Shown: positions 1 to 8,664, counted from the stretch's first letter. The stretch is 17,256 nt of DNA from Stramonita haemastoma (GCA_030674155.1 CM060319.1:1488110-1505365), one strand, 5' to 3'. The notes: generated by a model not told the origin, from the letters alone. A program made the numbers and translations.

Positions 1-263
1 GGGGCTTCAGTTCCCATTTTCACACGAGTAAAATCATTTGAAAAACAGCTTTGTGTTCAATACAGTTTAAAAGAATGCACATAAAACTCAGCTACAACTG
101 AAAAATATTTTCTAGTCATACTCGTGCAACTCTTCTGTTGACCCTGGAAGAATCTATAGCCTTACATAGAGGGGGAAGGGCAGCAAACAAAGCCGAGCGC
201 ATTAACTGAACTTAAACATAGATACAGATACCATGCAAAACTTTCAAAATTCCATGCAAAATT

Positions 264-329
264 TACGAAACTGCATACACACGGAGACTGAATGTAAAAA
301 AAGCACACGAGTGCTTATTCCATTATCCT
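264..329 (+). mobile_element. SINE S1 tail-A fragment, 5' truncated
   Basis: This stretch matches the 3' end of the S1 SINE seen more fully on the minus strand at 7064-7400. Shared blocks are 'aaactgcatacacacgg', 'gactg' and 'aagcacacgagtgctt', in the same order and spacing. No tRNA head or core is present, so it is a 5'-truncated copy on the plus strand. It ends shortly before a G run (358-367) and a (TG)n array. Positions 1-263 upstream are AT-rich with nothing recognisable. Confidence 0.7.
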
Positions 330-369
330 ACAACCATACATTAGTTTCCTCTGTGTAGGGGGGGGGGAG

Positions 370-428
370 ATGGTGTGTATGTGTGTATGTGTGTATGTGT
401 GTGTGTATATGTGTGTGTATGTGTGTGT

Positions 429-469
<41 letters not shown>

Positions 470-742
470 TGTGTGTGTGTATGGTGTGTGTATGTGTGTG
501 TGTACGTGTGTGTATGGTGTGTGTATGTGTTGTGTGTATGTGTGTGTGTATGTGTGTGTGTATGTGTGTGTATGTGTGTGTGTGTGTATGTGTGTGTGTG
601 TGTATGTGTGTGTGTGTGTATGTGTGTGTGTGTGTATGTGTGTGTATGTGTGTATGTGTGTTAGTGTGTGTGTGTATGTGTGTGTGTGTGTGTGTGTGTT
701 GTGTGTGTTGGTGTGTGTGGTGTGTGGTTGTGCGTGCGTGTA
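370..742. repeat. (TG)n microsatellite with TATG interruptions
   Basis: About 370 bp of alternating TG, broken at irregular intervals by TATG units and a few GGTG steps. The open frames across it encode only Cys-Val-Met repeats and are not genes. A 10-G run precedes it at 358-367. Alternating purine-pyrimidine of this kind can adopt Z-DNA. Confidence 0.95.
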
Positions 743-1005
743 GTTTCTCCTTTTAGTGTGTGTATTTTCATGTTGTTTTTTATCTTTTTCATTTGTACGA
801 CATATCTTCTTAAGGTTTTTCTTTTTTCAAATATGCATTTTTTTTCTTAGGTGGATGGGTTTTTTTTAAAAAAGCAATTGTACTGCTTATTCAATGTACC
901 ATCTGGAAATAAAAGTTTGACTTGACTTGATCCTCGATCTAAAATAATAAAATACACTTCCTGTGCTAAAATGCACGTTTTGTCTTTGCCAAATCGGTTT
1001 AAAGC
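743..1005. other. AT-rich spacer with possible retroelement 3' end
   Basis: No gene is visible. At 910-935 the string 'aataaaagt' is followed by 'ttgacttgacttga'. A poly(A)-signal-like hexamer followed by a short tandem repeat resembles some LINE 3' ends, such as the clearer case at 16878-16906. The 'acttgacttga' string recurs at 1100-1110, on the far side of the adjacent CA array. No coding remnant supports it, so the LINE reading is weak. Confidence 0.25.
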
Positions 1006-1007
1006 AT

Positions 1008-1038
<31 letters not shown>

Positions 1039-1086
1039 CGCACACACACACACGCACACGCACACACACACGCGCACACACACACT
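1006..1086. repeat. (CA)n/(CACG)n microsatellite
   Basis: Compound CACG and CA repeat of about 80 bp. Reverse-strand open frames through it are Cys-Val-Arg repeats with no coding character. Confidence 0.93.
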
Positions 1087-1971
1087 CAAAATAGTTGTTA
1101 CTTGACTTGAAATAGAGCTAAGTGTTTCGTACAACTGTTTGTAAACAGTTTACCATCACCCATTGATTAGATCACACATGCTAAACATTTTCTAGTTTTA
1201 CACAACCCAGGTATCGTGAGAGTAGAGAAGTAAAAGCAAGAAGACTGGCTGATTAAAAAAAAACATTAAAAGCCCATCAAAAACTGTACCGCATTGTATT
1301 ATCGCAAGAATACAGTATTTCACAACATTCGCTATATTGGAATTTTGCTAAAGGCATTCAGGTGGAGCTTCATGCTTTCAGAAAAGCATGCATGGTTATA
1401 TAACATAGCACAATACAAAGGTTGGACCAATGCCAGAAAGCAGACCAAAAATCATGCAGCAATGAGCGCTGATCAAAGTAAAGTCTTACTCCAGTCTGGC
1501 TAATAAATTTAAAAAACTTGTGTGGGGCCTCCAATCCCCCTTTGTCTCCAGTTATTTATTCTTTCATTTTTTTGTTGTTTAGTGATTTATCTTTCCATTA
1601 TTTTTATGGAATTTATTTTGTTTATGTACAATGTGAGATCTCCAGCCTGTTACTCTTTTCATTTTGAGAAAAAAAACATGTGATAGAGATTAAGTTTATT
1701 TGAGTTAAAAACTGAAACAAAAAAACTGCTTAGAGAGATGCAGATGGAGTAGTCTACTGATGGGCTGGGAGTGCTATGACCTGGGTAGTGGACATGTCCC
1801 TGACCTATGGCAAAGCAAAAGGCAAGAAGCAAATAAGGTTACAGGACATACTAATACAAGTTGCCGCCCATCTCACATAGAGAATGAAAGATTGACATTT
1901 TTCTTGCACCTTATCCAGTAAAACATTTATATAAAAAAGAAAAAGATAAACGGCACAATGCCTTTTTCTAA
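1087..1971. other. AT-rich region without identifiable gene
   Basis: Low-GC DNA with T and A runs. The only sizeable open frame is a 69-codon plus-strand ORF (1294-1503) whose stop overlaps an AATAAA. It has no recognisable motif. The region may be intergenic or 3' UTR/intron of the minus-strand gene suggested further right. Confidence 0.5.
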
Positions 1972-2158
1972 TTCACATATAGGTAAAGGTGTCCCATAGC
2001 CTATGTGGTCGTTGGGGAGTGAGTTATCAGAAACCTCAGCTTCTCCAGGGACCAGCATATTGAGGGCGGCGCCCATCTTTACCTTCCCTGACCCTAAAGA
2101 GGGCGGGTACACATTTACAATGAGTTCTCCGACCACTGAGCTGTCCTGCCTTTTCTAA
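1959..2158 (-). mobile_element. SINE S2, short form lacking the 5S-like block
   Basis: Read on the minus strand, the element starts with a tRNA-like A box ('agctcagtgg', about 2130-2140). It then passes directly into the S2 tail, including 'taccc', 'ccctcttta' and a final 'tatgggaca' block near 1990. Compared with the full S2 copy at 11444-11735, about 145 bp are missing between head and tail, including the whole 5S-like segment. Near-identical direct repeats flank it: 'tgcctttttctaa' at 1959-1971 and 'tgccttttctaa' at 2147-2158. They differ by one T and look like a target-site duplication. The span given includes these repeats. Confidence 0.75.
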
Positions 2159-2426
2159 GGCAAGTTTGTTAAATAAGATGTGCGCGTAATATCTTTTCAA
2201 AAACACACTGCAGTTCTTTTAAATCCGACACTTCACTTCCTTCACCTCCACCTTCCCAAATTTATAGCGAGGTTTTTTTTTTAGTCAATTGTTTTTCGTT
2301 TTCTTTTACTGTCGCAAATCCAGCAATTTAACAAATTTTCTGTAAAACCTCGCTACACACACGAATAAATTATATTCATTTTATTTCGGTAACGGATTTT
2401 TTTTCTATTTAACACCTTGACCCCAA
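2159..2426. other. AT-rich spacer
   Basis: No gene or repeat family recognised. An AATAAA on the minus strand near 2380 could be a poly(A) signal for a minus-strand transcript, but nothing ties it to one. Confidence 0.4.
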
Positions 2427-2520
2427 AACACACACACACGCGCACACACACAAACACACACACACACATACGCACACACATACGCACACACACACGCACA
2501 CACGCACACATGCATGCGCG
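2427..2520. repeat. (CA)n microsatellite with CGCA units
   Basis: CA dinucleotides with interspersed CG and TACGCA steps. Long reverse-strand frames across it encode Cys-Val-Arg repeats only. Confidence 0.92.
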
Positions 2521-2524
2521 CGCG

Positions 2525-2622
2525 TGAAAACACAAACACACGAAACCACACGAAAAAACACGAAACCACATCACACGAAACCACACCACACGAAAACACA
2601 CCACACGAAAACACAACACGAA
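2525..2622. repeat. Minisatellite of CACACGAAAMC units
   Basis: About eight imperfect units built from 'cacacgaaa' followed by 'cca' or 'aca', with unit length varying from about 9 to 15 bp. It directly abuts the CA microsatellite and probably grew from it. The plus-strand frame gives His-Glu-Thr-Thr repeats that look non-coding. Confidence 0.8.
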
Positions 2623-2995
2623 AATACATGAATATATGTTCTACTCTTTACAAACTCTTTTCTGCAGTGCAGTCTCACTGTGCATTGCTTCAATGATTAT
2701 TCAATCATTCCTTTCAACATCAGTCCCCCCCCCTCCCATTTCTTTTTTTTTTAATACACCCCCTCGCCAAATAGTTGGGCATTCTACAACTAGTACATTC
2801 TGCTTTTGTTTTTAAATTTTTTTTTTCTAAAATGCACTTTTCTCATCCTTATGTACAAAAACAATTTACGGCTTACCCCCCCCCCCCCCCCCCCCCCCCC
2901 TGCTCCTCCCCCTTCCTCCTAGCTTTTTGCTAAAATTCTAGCATCCCTCCTCTCACTGACCCTGAAGAAATGTACATATGCATTGTGTCAACATA
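2623..2995. other. Spacer with 25-C homopolymer
   Basis: No gene recognised. A run of 25 C lies at 2876-2900, with further C-rich and T-rich runs around it. The true length of such a run is uncertain in any assembly. Confidence 0.6.
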
Positions 2996-3272
2996 CTACC
3001 CCCCACCTCCACCCCCCAAAAAAAACGCCGGGGGTTCTTCCAGTATAAAGGGCTTCCCCACCTTTTGGAAATGCTCAGCAAGAAATTTCCTCTTTTCTAT
3101 CATTCGCTTTCTGACTTTCCCTTCGGCTCTATCCTCTCTTGCTAATTTCCTACTGACCTGGTCAGTTCTTGTGCTTTTTTTCTTACATAATATCTTTTCT
3201 CGTTTGAAAACTTCAAAATGAACTGCCATATAGTGGGAATGTGTCGGCTGAGGCCAGCAAGGCATAGACCTC
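2996..3272 (-). CDS. Candidate exon E, unknown product
   Basis: The minus strand has a strong acceptor at 3273-3274: a pyrimidine-rich tract ending 'cctctgcag'. Candidate exon D leaves phase 2. Entering here with that phase, the frame stays open for about 92 codons to a TAG at 2996-2998. The product is rich in Lys, Arg and Glu ('AEGKVRKRMIEKRK') and ends in a Gly run. Weak points: the same frame is also open upstream of the acceptor, good donors inside (CAG|gtcagt, TAT|gtaaga) could end the exon earlier, and another frame gives a 19-codon ending (starts EVYALLAS, then TGA). No family recognised. It would follow exon D and be the last exon of the B-C-D-E chain. Confidence 0.33.
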
Positions 3273-3389
3273 CTGCAGAGGAGCAGCGTGGAAAAAGACC
3301 AAGCACTTTGCATTCTAGCCATTACGAGCGAATAAAGCAAAGCGTCAGCATATACCAAATATCTACCTGCCTTTTGTGTCCACATGGGG

Positions 3390-3624
3390 GGAGGGGGTCA
3401 TGGTTAGAGTTGAGATTAGTGTAAAGGTTAGTGTTAATTAATAAAGGGAAAGGGTTGTCTGTCAGATGGTCGGTCTGAATATTAGAAAAATGGACACAAT
3501 AGGCACATAGACAAATGGTAAGTAGCTATAGACACAATGGTACGTAGCTCATAGTATTATGAAGTTTTAAATCAGAATCTCTAGTCCCAGCAACAACAAA
3601 TTTTACTGTCAATTTCTGGTTTAT
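3390..3624. other. Spacer, nothing recognised
   Basis: Purine-rich then AT-rich DNA. A short set of 'ggttag(t)gt' variants at about 3400-3440 is too irregular to call a repeat array. Confidence 0.4.
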
Positions 3625-3727
3625 TCCTTGGCTAGAGTTCCGAGGTTTACCAATGGTGAGATTCTGTGTAAGTGACCGATCAAATTGATTTCAAACTGGA
3701 GACGTTTTTTTTAGAAGTTGCATCCCT
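3625..3727 (-). mobile_element. SINE S1 tail-B module fragment
   Basis: On the minus strand this reads 'gggatgcaac', then after a diverged stretch 'acacagaatctcaccattgg', then 'aaacctcggaactctagcc'. The same ordered blocks occur at 5031-5150 (minus), and at 5861-5974, 7584-7702, 10221-10345 and 14295-14420 (plus). The tRNA head and core are absent. Confidence 0.7.
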
Positions 3728-3891
3728 TTAAAAAAAAAAAAAAAAGTACCCAAATAAACCATATAAGAAAAATATCGGCCAGATTTCTCTATCCCCACTG
3801 TTTAAAATTAGCATCCATACCTCCTAAACACCCCTTCCTTTCCTTTCCTGGCCTGTCCTTCTGATGTCTCCTCCACATAACTACCCATTTT

Positions 3892-3941
3892 ATACACACA
3901 AGCAGACACACACACACACACAGACACAGACACACACACAG

Positions 3942-3975
<34 letters not shown>

Positions 3976-4400
3976 ACAAGCAGACACACACACAGACACA
4001 GACACACACACAGACACACAACACACACAGACACACACACAGACACACACAACAGACACACACAGACACACACACACAGACACACAACACACAGACACAC
4101 AGACACACAGACACACACACACACAACACACAGACACACACAGACAGACACACACACACAGACACACAACAGACACACACACAGACACACACACACAGAC
4201 ACACACACAGACACAACACACAGACACACAGACACACACACAGACACACAGACACACGACACACAGACAGACACACACACACAGACACACACAGACACAC
4301 ACACACAACACACAGACACACAGAACAGCCACACAGACTACAACAGACACAGACACACAGACACACAAACACACAACACGCACGCACGCACGCACGCGCA
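3892..4400. repeat. (CA)n/(ACAG)n microsatellite
   Basis: About 500 bp of CA repeats with frequent CAGA substitutions, ending in CACG units. The long frames across it on both strands encode Thr-His-Gln or Cys-Val-Ser repeats and are not genes. Positions 3728-3891 to the left hold a poly(A) run (3730-3745) and nothing else recognisable. Confidence 0.95.
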
Positions 4401-4668
4401 CCACCTGTGTACATATTGGGAGAAAGGGTTATCCGCTCCTACCGGCGCAGCATGGCCTACCTTTCCGAACAGCAGAACGGGTTTTAACGTGTGTGAAAGA
4501 TGTTCTGCGTGCGTTGCATACGGGGCCTCAGTTTACAGTCTTATCTGAAGGACTCTGAAATTCCCTTTTTTTTTTTCGTCGAAATGAGATGAAAGAGCTA
4601 GGCTGGGAATCGAACCCAGAACCTCGTGGTTTACTTGTTGGCAAGCAAATGTATTACTATCCCGCGAC
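4401..4668 (-). mobile_element. SINE S1 with tRNA-like head
   Basis: The head (4595-4668, minus) is a 74-nt tRNA-like unit. It has a perfect 5-bp T-arm stem, CTGGG/CCCAG, around the loop TTCGATT, and a B box 'ggttcgattcc' fits RNA polymerase III. The acceptor stem does not pair and the A box is poor, so it is not a functional tRNA gene. The core follows with the S1 landmarks 'ggccccgtatgc', 'cagaacatctt' and 'gccggtaggagc', in the order seen at 7064-7400. The 3' end abuts the CA microsatellite. An 11-T run inside (4566-4576) becomes an A run in the element's sense. Confidence 0.8.
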
Positions 4669-5030
4669 CCTTCTTAGGACTTTTTAGTACACATTTCTAC
4701 TCCAGCCCAAATAAATGGCTATTTCATTTGCAATTTATTTTAGTTTTCGAGGTCTGACACTTTTACTGCCCAAGGGCTGCATAGGTTAGGGAACACATGG
4801 ACCTATTTTCCAATAACGGTAAACAATTTGTTTCATGTCCAAAAAATCACAGAGCATTGATAGTTATTATCAAGGGGCAGATACTCTTGAAACCACTATT
4901 TCATTCGATTTCTTGGAGAAAAAAATTACCAGTTCCGCAGGATATAATAGTAGAAACAGTTCAACTATTTGATACGATTTTTTTTTAAAGATACATCACC
5001 AGGTGATTTTTGGTTGTTGCGTTCCTGGGT
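4669..5030. other. AT-rich spacer
   Basis: Contains a 63-codon plus-strand open frame (4797-4988) in AT-rich sequence, with no motif and no supporting splice context. I see no gene here. Confidence 0.4.
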
Positions 5031-5310
5031 TTGAGCTCTGAAATTCTCCAATGGTGAAATTTTGTGAATGCCACTTTTGGGTCATTATATAGGTAGCCAC
5101 ATTCCGACATGGGGAGGATGTCTAAACACGACACCTGCCTGCATGCAATGGCTTACACTTTAGAAGCGATTTGTTTAACGGGCGTGCAAGATGTTCTGCG
5201 TTTGCGCAGAAGGGGGGGGGGGGGGGGACTTTGGGTTATAGGCTCATTTAAAGGACATTTCGGGGAGTGGAGTCGGCACTGATGTTGACTCTGGGGGAAA
5301 ATTTGTTGAT
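5031..5310 (-). mobile_element. SINE S1 core with tail B
   Basis: The minus strand starts near 5310 with 'gtcaacatcagtgccgactc', the beginning of the S1 core. It continues through 'cgcagaacatcttgcacgcc' and passes near 5155 into the tail-B module ('tgtttagacatcc', then 'cacaaaatttcaccattgg'). A G run (5211-5227) interrupts the core. No tRNA head is attached; a separate head fragment lies at 5535-5625. Confidence 0.72.
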
Positions 5311-5382
5311 CGGATGTCTGAGTGTTGGCAGCCAAAACCTGGAGCTGGGGGTGTTGTCCTCCTCCTCCTTGTTGACCCTTAC

Positions 5383-5446
5383 CTGCAGTCTGGAACTGCT
5401 TTCAGACCCCAGGGATGCTTAGTACTTCGGTCTGGCGCCAGAACTC
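5383..5446 (-). CDS. Candidate exon D, unknown product
   Basis: A 64-bp segment with a good minus-strand acceptor ('tgctgtttcag', AG at 5447-5448) and a strong donor (TGCAG|gtaagg at 5382-5383). Of the three phases, only entry with one leading base is open throughout (VLAPDRSTKHPWGLKAVPDC); this leaves phase 2 and opens exon E. Entry in phase 0 gives EFWRQTEVLSIPGV followed by TGA at 5402-5404, which would make this the terminal exon after C read in its second frame. Both readings join properly to exon C. No domain recognised. It lies between two pieces of S1 SINE. Confidence 0.42.
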
Positions 5447-5534
5447 CTGAAACAGCATCAACAAGCAGCTTGAGCAATACGGAAAGTTTACATGTTCAAA
5501 CAAGTCAATTCAGTATCTGTTTAAATGAAATCAA

Positions 5535-5625
5535 TTTTCTCTGGGAAAAAGTTCCAGCAGAGCGGGGATCGAATCCGGACTTTTCACTTTCTAGGCAGTA
5601 GGTTAAACTGTTGTGCTTGTGATCC
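5535..5625 (-). mobile_element. S1 tRNA-like head fragment
   Basis: The minus strand carries a B-box-like 'ggattcgatcccc' (about 5565-5577) after a tRNA-like left half, then 'ctttttcccagag'. That last string resembles the start of the S1 body at 5310 ('attttcccccagag'). It may be the head of that element separated by about 225 bp, or an independent 3'-truncated copy. Confidence 0.5.
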
Positions 5626-5629
5626 GACG

Positions 5630-5975
5630 GCCTGGGGTTGAGCCACCTCCCAGGTACCTGTTCAATGGCATTTTCTCCCTGGTTAAAAGAAGTTCTGACT
5701 ATGTCCCTGAAAGTCATTTGCATGCGACTATAAACCGTGGTCCCATGTGTGAACACGCGCAGAAAATCCTCCGGAAAAGTTAAAACCCATTTAGCCTTTT
5801 GGCAGAGTAGGCCATCGCGTGCCAAAATAGATAATCTTCAAACAAAAAATAACGCATGCATAATGCTGTCTTTAGACATCCCCGAAGTCGAGATGCAGCT
5901 AATTAATGGATTGTTAAGGGTTTGCATACACAAAATCTCACCATTGGTTTACCTCGGAACTCTATCCAAGAAACG
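5630..5975 (+). mobile_element. SINE S1 with tail B
   Basis: Plus-strand order: a degenerate tRNA-like part ('ggggttgagccacc'), then core pieces 'acacgcgcagaaaatc', 'aaacccatttagcc' and 'gagtaggccatcgcgtgcc'. Tail B follows: 'tttagacatccccgaagtcg', 'gatgcagctaattaatgg', 'catacacaaaatctcaccat', 'acctcggaactct'. It ends about 15 bp from the donor of candidate exon C, antisense to that gene. Confidence 0.7.
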
Positions 5976-5990
5976 AAAAATGATACTTAC

Positions 5991-6069
5991 GCTTGTGAGT
6001 TCTTGATAGTGCATCAACGATGACGTCTGGATACTGTCTGCAGCCACCAGGATTGGTGACGTTCTGTTG
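5991..6069 (-). CDS. Candidate exon C, unknown product
   Basis: A 79-bp segment with excellent minus-strand splice signals: acceptor 'gtgtctttccttgtag' (AG at 6070-6071) and donor AAGC|gtaagt (5989-5990). Two frames are open. Frame 1 (QQNVTNPGG... to ...LSRTHK) enters in phase 0 after exon B and leaves phase 1 into the open frame of D and E. Frame 2 (NRTSPILVAADS... to ...HYQELTS) enters with one leading base, matching exon A's phase 2, and leaves phase 0 into the D frame that stops. I cannot decide by eye which is translated; frame 1 has more RNY codons. No domain recognised. Confidence 0.5.
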
Positions 6070-6071
6070 CT

Positions 6072-6876
6072 ACAAGGAAAGACACACGCCCAGAACTGTG
6101 ATTCGATCCCCATGACAACTGTCGACACCTATGCCAGACTTCTGAGGATTCAGAGCAAGAATGGAGAGACCCAGAAGGTCTGGGAAGTGCTTCAGAAAAT
6201 GTTTGGGGGCGTGAGGTGTCCCTTCCCCTCGTGAGCACGGTATGCGAGGGTAGGCAGGCTGCGCCGTTTTAGGACACCCAGATCTTTGTTCCACGCCACT
6301 CTAGGTGCGCTCCCTTTGTGTGACCACTGCGGAAAAGGTTGATCGGATACTGATGGCAGTACTCAACCCTGTGGCCAGTGAGCCTTGCAGAGAATAAGGA
6401 CAAAGTGATTCGAGCTTAGAAACTAGGAAGGACTGGGTGACTTTTGTGGACATTGAGCACACACACGTTGACAGATCAAATTCTGTATAGACACGCCAGG
6501 AAAGTGTGCAAGACAGGGGTTGCATGTTCGGATCCTCTGCAACCCTTCCTCTTTCTACTGTCGGCTCTATGTCGACTAGCGGATGTCGACTAGCGGATGT
6601 CCACAAGGACCACAGCCCCTCCTCCTCTCATCGCCTTTGCTCCCTGAAGTGTTGCAGAGATGGGCAGTCATGTAAACGCCACTCGGATAAAGCCCCCAAA
6701 CTCCTACCCACTTTGCTGCTCAGGCCAGTGGAAGATGAAGACGGACATCTATGTCCTAGATCCCTGGGCAACGGAACCAGGCTGTGCACTAGTCTGCCCT
6801 TCAGGGATTTGATTCAGCACTTTCTCCTTTCCCCTATTCTAAACCCTTCTCCCCCATGGATCTGACATCTGTCTAC
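6072..6876. other. GC-richer block of unknown nature, probable intron
   Basis: Lies between candidate exons C and B. It is more GC-rich than its surroundings and has several open frames of 74-119 codons on both strands. None shows a domain, and none joins well to splice sites. At 6569-6601 there are two exact copies of a 14-bp unit ('atgtcgactagcgg') plus a partial third. A degenerate B-box-like string near 6100 (minus) hints at another old repeat. I could not assign it. Confidence 0.4.
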
Positions 6877-6981
6877 TTTAGTCATGGGGATCTTGGACAA
6901 GTTCAGGGTCATGTGCTCCAACATCGTGGCGATGGCGTCTCCATGATCTCTGGTGAGAAGGATCACTACCCCGGCGAAGAT
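6877..6981 (-). CDS. Candidate exon B, unknown product
   Basis: Strong minus-strand acceptor ('ggtcttgtcaccag', AG at 6982-6983) followed by a frame open from its first base: IFAGVVILLTRDHGDA, then ...ATMLEHMTLNLSKIPMTK. The protein looks well composed, hydrophobic at the start and then amphipathic. The proposed donor (AAA|gtagac) is weak, but it gives 105 bp in phase 0, which fits frame 1 of exon C. Without splicing the frame continues to a TGA near 6818. Exon A cannot splice directly to it, because A leaves phase 2 and that frame of B stops at once. No family recognised; it could belong to the unidentified repeat-like block beside it. Confidence 0.4.
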
Positions 6982-7063
6982 CTGGTGACAAGACCATAAA
7001 CACAGCTATCAGTATAATTATAGTCTACATTTACACTTTTACACACAGAATAAAGACTACGAT

Positions 7064-7400
7064 ATCTATTTTTATTTATTTATTCATTTATTCTTTTATA
7101 TCGAGGTTAATGGAAAAAGCACTCGTGTGCTTTTTTTATCCAGTCCCCGTGTGTATGCAGTTTTTTAAATCTTATCTGTTCCGACCAGCACATAATGGCA
7201 TACTCTTACGAGAAGCGGAACAGGATTTACCTTGTGCGCAAGATGTTCTGCGTGCGTTAGCACACGGGGCCTGGGCTTATAATCTCATCCGAAGGACTTT
7301 TGGGGAGAGTGGAGTCAGCACTGATGTTAACTCCAGCGGAAAAATCCCCTCGAACGGGAATCGAACCCGGATCGTCAAATTACGAGCGCAATGTTCTATG
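7064..7400 (-). mobile_element. SINE S1 with tail A, most complete copy
   Basis: On the minus strand a tRNA-derived head ends in a canonical B box (GGGTTCGATTCCC, 7356-7368), preceded by 'gaacattgcgctcg'. The A box is damaged. The body follows: 'gtgctgactccactctccc', 'tccttcggatgagatt', 'acgcacgcagaacatcttgc', 'cgtaagagtatgcc'. Tail A then reads 'ctgcatacacacgggg' and 'agcacacgagtgc', closing with (TAAA/TGAA)n at 7064-7100. This order of head, core and tail with a simple-repeat end is typical of a tRNA SINE. It serves as the reference for the other S1 copies. Confidence 0.88.
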
Positions 7401-7439
7401 GGAGTGGTCTTCTTGCTAAAGTGTTGCCCCCTCAATCTG

Positions 7440-7702
7440 CTCTCGATCATAAACCGAAGATCCATTTCTGAACACACGTTAAACATCTGAATACGTCAAA
7501 ACCCGTTCCACAATTTGGAAGAGTAGGTCTTTTATGCCGGTAAGAACTACAGAAATATCGGGGGGAGGGGGTAGATCATACACAGTGGTATGTTTAGACT
7601 TCATCCTCAAAGTGGGAACGCAGCTATCTGAATGGTTATCAAAAACGGTCGTTTATGCAAAAATCTCACCATTAGCCAACCTGAGAGCTTCAGCTGAGAA
7701 AT
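7440..7702 (+). mobile_element. SINE S1 with tail B, head missing
   Basis: The plus strand starts in the core ('ataaaccgaag'), continues with 'aacacacgttaaacatctg', 'aaacccgttccac' and 'gaagagtagg', then tail B from 7584 ('ggtatgtttagac', 'atcctcaaagtggga', 'aaaatctcaccatt'). It faces the S1 copy at 7064-7400 head to head. Confidence 0.7.
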
Positions 7703-7850
7703 GAGGGAACAAAGCAAATGCTGTAAAATACAGAATTCTGAAATGCACAAGACAAACCAACTTCTTTTTCTGCCATAGGTTATGTTAACAGCAATCAAGC
7801 AGTTTCAATGTTTGCTTTCCCTTTACATCTTTCCTTTGAAATCATTTGAC

Positions 7851-7949
7851 TGATGAGAGAGAGAGAGAGAGATGAGGAGAGAGAGAGGAGAGAGAGAGAG
7901 AGGAGAGAGAGAGAGGAAGGAGAGAGAGAGAGAGAGAGGAGAGAGAGAG

Positions 7950-8031
<82 letters not shown>

Positions 8032-8045
8032 GAGGAGAGAGAGGG

Positions 8046-8077
<32 letters not shown>

Positions 8078-8143
8078 GAGAGAGAGGAGGAGAGAGGAGA
8101 GAGAGAGAGAGAGGAGAGGGAGAGAGAGAGAGAGAGAGAGAGG

Positions 8144-8189
<46 letters not shown>

Positions 8190-8240
8190 GAGAGAGAGGA
8201 GCAGAGAGGAGAGAGAGAGAGAGAGAGAGAGGGGAGAGAG

Positions 8241-8289
<49 letters not shown>

Positions 8290-8430
8290 CAGACAGACAG
8301 ACAGACAGACAGAGACAGAGGAGAGGGGGAGGGAAGGAGGGGAGAGAGAGAGGAGGAGAGAGGAGAGAGAGGAGAGAGAGAGAGAGAGGGGAGAGAGAGA
8401 GAGAGAGGGGGGGGGGGGGGGAGAGAGAGA
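7851..8430. repeat. (GA)n purine tract with (GACA)n segment
   Basis: About 580 bp almost entirely A and G on the plus strand: GA dinucleotides with GAG and GGG interruptions, plus a (GACA)n stretch at 8288-8313 and a G run near 8408-8421. Frames across it encode Arg-Glu or Ser-Leu repeats and are not genes. It is the counterpart of the noisy purine sequence that opens contig 2 (12257-12525). Positions 7703-7850 to the left hold nothing recognisable. Confidence 0.95.
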
Positions 8431-8664
8431 TTCATTCTTTTATATCTAGGATAATAGAATAAGCACTCATGTATTTTTTTTACATCCAGTCCCCGTGTGT
8501 ATGCAGTTTTGCAAATATCTGCTCCCACCGGCACACAATGGTCTACTCTTACGAAAAGCGGAACAGAATTTAACGTGTGTGCAAGATGTTCTGCTTGCGT
8601 TAGTATACGGGGCCTCGGTTTACAGTCTCATCCGAAGGACTTTTGGGGAGAGTGGAGTCAGCAC
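8431..8664 (-). mobile_element. SINE S1 with tail A, head missing
   Basis: The minus strand has 'gtgctgactccactctccc' at its start, then 'ccttcggatgagac', 'cagaacatcttgcacac', 'cggtgggagcagat' and the tail-A end with 'catgagtgctta'. It matches 7064-7400 closely but lacks the tRNA head. Purine microsatellite lies on both sides. This element opens the duplicated segment; its second copy is at 12526-12757. Confidence 0.85.

Noticed and set aside
370..756. Open frames encoding Cys-Val-Met repeats
   Set aside because: They are translations of the (TG)n microsatellite in all frames, with no start context or domain.
1294..1503. 69-codon plus-strand ORF ending in TAA that overlaps AATAAA
   Set aside because: AT-rich, no recognisable domain, no upstream exon or promoter evidence; the stop/poly(A) overlap can be chance.
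3789..4487. Long Thr-His-Gln and Cys-Val-Ser open frames on both strands (up to 207 codons)
   Set aside because: Dinucleotide repeats lack stop codons by chance; the length reflects the CA array, not a gene.
4595..4668. Possible tRNA gene on the minus strand
   Set aside because: The T arm is perfect, but the acceptor stem does not pair and the A box is degenerate; the body that follows shows it is a SINE head.
4797..4988. 63-codon plus-strand ORF
   Set aside because: AT-rich chance frame with no motif, splice or promoter support.
7842..8534. 230-codon Ser-Leu frame and Arg-Glu frames on the other strand
   Set aside because: Products of the (GA)n tract; no non-repetitive part carries a motif.
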